A stretch of 46,823 nt of DNA from Sphingomonas pruni NBRC 15498 (GTDB taxonomy: Bacteria; Pseudomonadota; Alphaproteobacteria; Sphingomonadales; Sphingomonadaceae). This document shows, one piece after another, positions 45,368 through 46,823 of this stretch. Positions within the stretch are counted from its first letter, which is position 1. Each line of letters begins with the position of its first letter. The notes under the pieces were generated by a model, which saw only the letters and a list, made by a program, of their open reading frames with translations, was not told where the DNA came from and did not search any database. The stretch lies in assembly GCF_001598455.1 (NCBI RefSeq), contig NZ_BCYZ01000033.1:1-46823 (forward strand). The letters run 5' to 3'. The translations under genes were made by a program, and so were the position numbers.

Positions 45368-46725
45368 GGCTGATGCCGCGATCGATCCGCGGACGACTGC
45401 TAGCGCTGTCCGCCGTCGCCACCCTGCTCGCGCTGGTCGTCGCTGGCGTCGCGATCGGCGGCATCCTCGAACGGTTCGTCGTCCACGGCGCCGATCAGCG
45501 GCTGGATAATGAAGGCTTCGTTCTCGCCAGCCTAGTGAAGCGCGATGGCGGGATAGATCGCGCCCGCGCCACCGAGATCGAGGCCGGATTTGCGCCGGGC
45601 GACGTCTGGCGGATCGATACGCCGACCGGTTCGCTGTCGCGCGGAGGGCTGCCTCCGTTGACCGAGGCGACGCTCGATCGCCTGCCGCCGCCCCGTCCCG
45701 ACCGCAGGCACGATCACGGTGTGTCGCCCTGGCGGCCGTTCGATAGCGACCTGACCGACGGCGCGCCGGTGCATGGCCGCTGGCGCACCGTGCTGACCGA
45801 CGCCGGACCCGCAATGGTCGCGGTCGCCACGCCGCGCGAGACGATCACGCGCCCGATCCTCGGCGCTATGGCGCCGCTCATCCTGTCGTTGCTCGCGCTG
45901 GGCGTCCTGCTCGCCATTGCGACACTGGTGCAACTACGCATCGGCCTGCGCCCGCTCGACCGGTTGCGCGACGATATCGCTGCGGTGCGCAATGGCCGTG
46001 CCGAGCGGCTTCCGGACGACCAGCCCGCCGAACTCGCCCCGCTCGCCAGCGAACTCAATGCGCTGGTCGCCGATAACCAGGCGGCGCTCGCAGCGGCGCG
46101 GGGGAGCGCGGCCAATTTGGCGCATGGGCTGAAGACGCCGATCGCCACGCTCGCCTTGGTCGCCGGCGAGCCCGGGCGCGATCCCGACGGGCGGCTGGCG
46201 GCGTTGGTCGCGCGACTGGACGCGACGGTGCGCCATCACCTCGGCCGCGCGCGCGCCGGCATTGCGAGTGCGCGGGTCGTGACCCCGGTCGCCGCGGTCG
46301 CCGAGGGTCTCGCCACCGCCTTGCGCCGCATCCATGCCGAGCATGGCGTCGTGATTGAGGTCGCGGTTTCGGCCGACCTGGCGGTCGCGGTCGACCGCAC
46401 CGACCTGGACGAGATGATCGGCAATCTGGCCGACAATGCCATGCGATGGGCACGATCGCGGGTCGTAATCGGTGCCCGCGTCGCGTCGAGCTCGGCGATC
46501 GTCACGATCTCGGACGATGGCCCGGGTATTCCGGCGATCGAGCGCGAGCGGGCGCTGGCCAAAGGGGCCCGGCTCGACGAGCGCGGCGAAGGACATGGCT
46601 TCGGGCTGGCGATCGCGCACGAACTGGCGATCCTCTATGGCGGCGACCTGACCCTGGGCGATGCGCCCGGCGGCGGCCTGACGGCGACGCTCACCTTGCC
46701 GCTTGCGCGCTCAATCCAGCAGTAA
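45364..46725 (+). CDS. Sensor histidine kinase (QseC/PhoQ-like)
   Basis: The 453-aa inner-membrane kinase has two membrane helices (about 16-38 and 160-182) around a periplasmic region of about 120 residues. HAMP follows, then the phosphoacceptor His near residue 255 in NLAHGLKTPIATLAL (a PhoQ-type H-x-L-K-T-P box). The ATPase has NLADNAMRWARSRV, ISDDGPGIP and GHGFGLAIAHELAILYGGDL. The periplasmic region is rich in Pro and basic residues (RLPPPRPDRRHDHGVSPW), so a metal or cationic-peptide signal is plausible but unproven. It is translationally coupled to the response regulator. Confidence 0.93.
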   Translation: MRLMPRSIRGRLLALSAVATLLALVVAGVAIGGILERFVVHGADQRLDNEGFVLASLVKRDGGIDRARATEIEAGFAPGDVWRIDTPTGSLSRGGLPPLTEATLDRLPPPRPDRRHDHGVSPWRPFDSDLTDGAPVHGRWRTVLTDAGPAMVAVATPRETITRPILGAMAPLILSLLALGVLLAIATLVQLRIGLRPLDRLRDDIAAVRNGRAERLPDDQPAELAPLASELNALVADNQAALAAARGSAANLAHGLKTPIATLALVAGEPGRDPDGRLAALVARLDATVRHHLGRARAGIASARVVTPVAAVAEGLATALRRIHAEHGVVIEVAVSADLAVAVDRTDLDEMIGNLADNAMRWARSRVVIGARVASSSAIVTISDDGPGIPAIERERALAKGARLDERGEGHGFGLAIAHELAILYGGDLTLGDAPGGGLTATLTLPLARSIQQ

Positions 46726-46743
46726 CTTGGATCGACTTTTACC

Positions 46744-46797
46744 AATCCTCCCCCGCCAGGGGGAGGTGTCAGGCGCAGCCTGACGGAGGGGGAGGAA
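46744..46797. repeat. Two-hairpin palindromic repeat (AATCCTCCCCC type)
   Basis: CCTCCCCC-GCCA-GGGGGAGG (46747-46766) is followed by GTCAGGC-GCA-GCCTGAC (46768-46784) and GGAGGGGGAGG. It is related to the units at 32192-32719 and begins 19 nt after the kinase stop; it could serve as an imperfect terminator. Confidence 0.7.
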
Positions 46798-46823
46798 GCA
46801 AGGCGGCCAGTTGGTCGTCGACC

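Overview
The window is GC-rich (roughly 65 %) chromosomal DNA. It most likely comes from a member of the Sphingomonadaceae (Sphingomonas or a close relative). This rests on the lnt-metK-(secreted protein)-trmB order, a PHA-system protein, DUF3617 and DUF2721 proteins, XRE/small-membrane-protein pairs, and several families of short palindromic intergenic repeats of the kind common in sphingomonads. No rRNA, tRNA, CRISPR array, transposase or phage gene was seen. All assignments come from reading motifs; no database search was run.

Layout. 1-5.9 kb: nagZ (beta-N-acetylhexosaminidase), katG with a strong terminator, a PQQ-type sorbosone dehydrogenase and an unidentified HTH protein. 5.9-11.6 kb: a PHA-system protein and a VOC protein face lnt, metK, a secreted unknown and trmB; the 80-nt metK leader folds in a way that resembles the SAM/SAH riboswitch. 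11.6-16.1 kb: an acyltransferase-3 membrane protein, an orphan plasmid-type ParB, a FemAB/CelD-like GNAT, a SpoIIAA-like protein and a DUF2721 protein. 16.1-19.3 kb: a secreted amidase divergent from a Baeyer-Villiger-type flavoprotein. 19.27-19.6 kb: a gene-poor stretch that reads, on the minus strand, as a possible short transcript. It has a 15-nt perfect complement to the 16S rRNA tail in front of an 18-codon ORF, and a terminator. 19.6-25.4 kb: DUF3175 and a 49-aa protein, a lipoprotein, a PRC-barrel protein, a membrane protein, uvrB, a DUF3617 lipoprotein and a 4-TM protein.

25.5-37 kb: a NAPE-PLD-like metallohydrolase diverges from an XRE regulator/membrane-protein pair, followed by a soluble chemoreceptor. 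A tightly packed minus-strand block then runs DUF559, a 160-aa membrane protein, an EamA transporter, trmO and an MFS transporter. Palindromic repeats flank the DUF559 gene and supply ribosome-binding sites. Class I fumarase lies upstream of that block, followed by a HAD dehalogenase. 35.2-38 kb: an HxlR regulator diverges from a four-gene operon (YciI, RibD/DHFR-like, GST, DUF1993), with two matching palindromic boxes between them. 38-46.8 kb: a serine hydrolase, an aldo/keto reductase divergent from a LysR regulator, a membrane PAS-GGDEF-EAL-PilZ protein, and a BOF-like exported protein divergent from a QseBC-like two-component system.

The strongest leads for new biology are the metK leader, the 19.3-19.6 kb small transcription unit, the repeat-DUF559-repeat module, and the HxlR-controlled operon.
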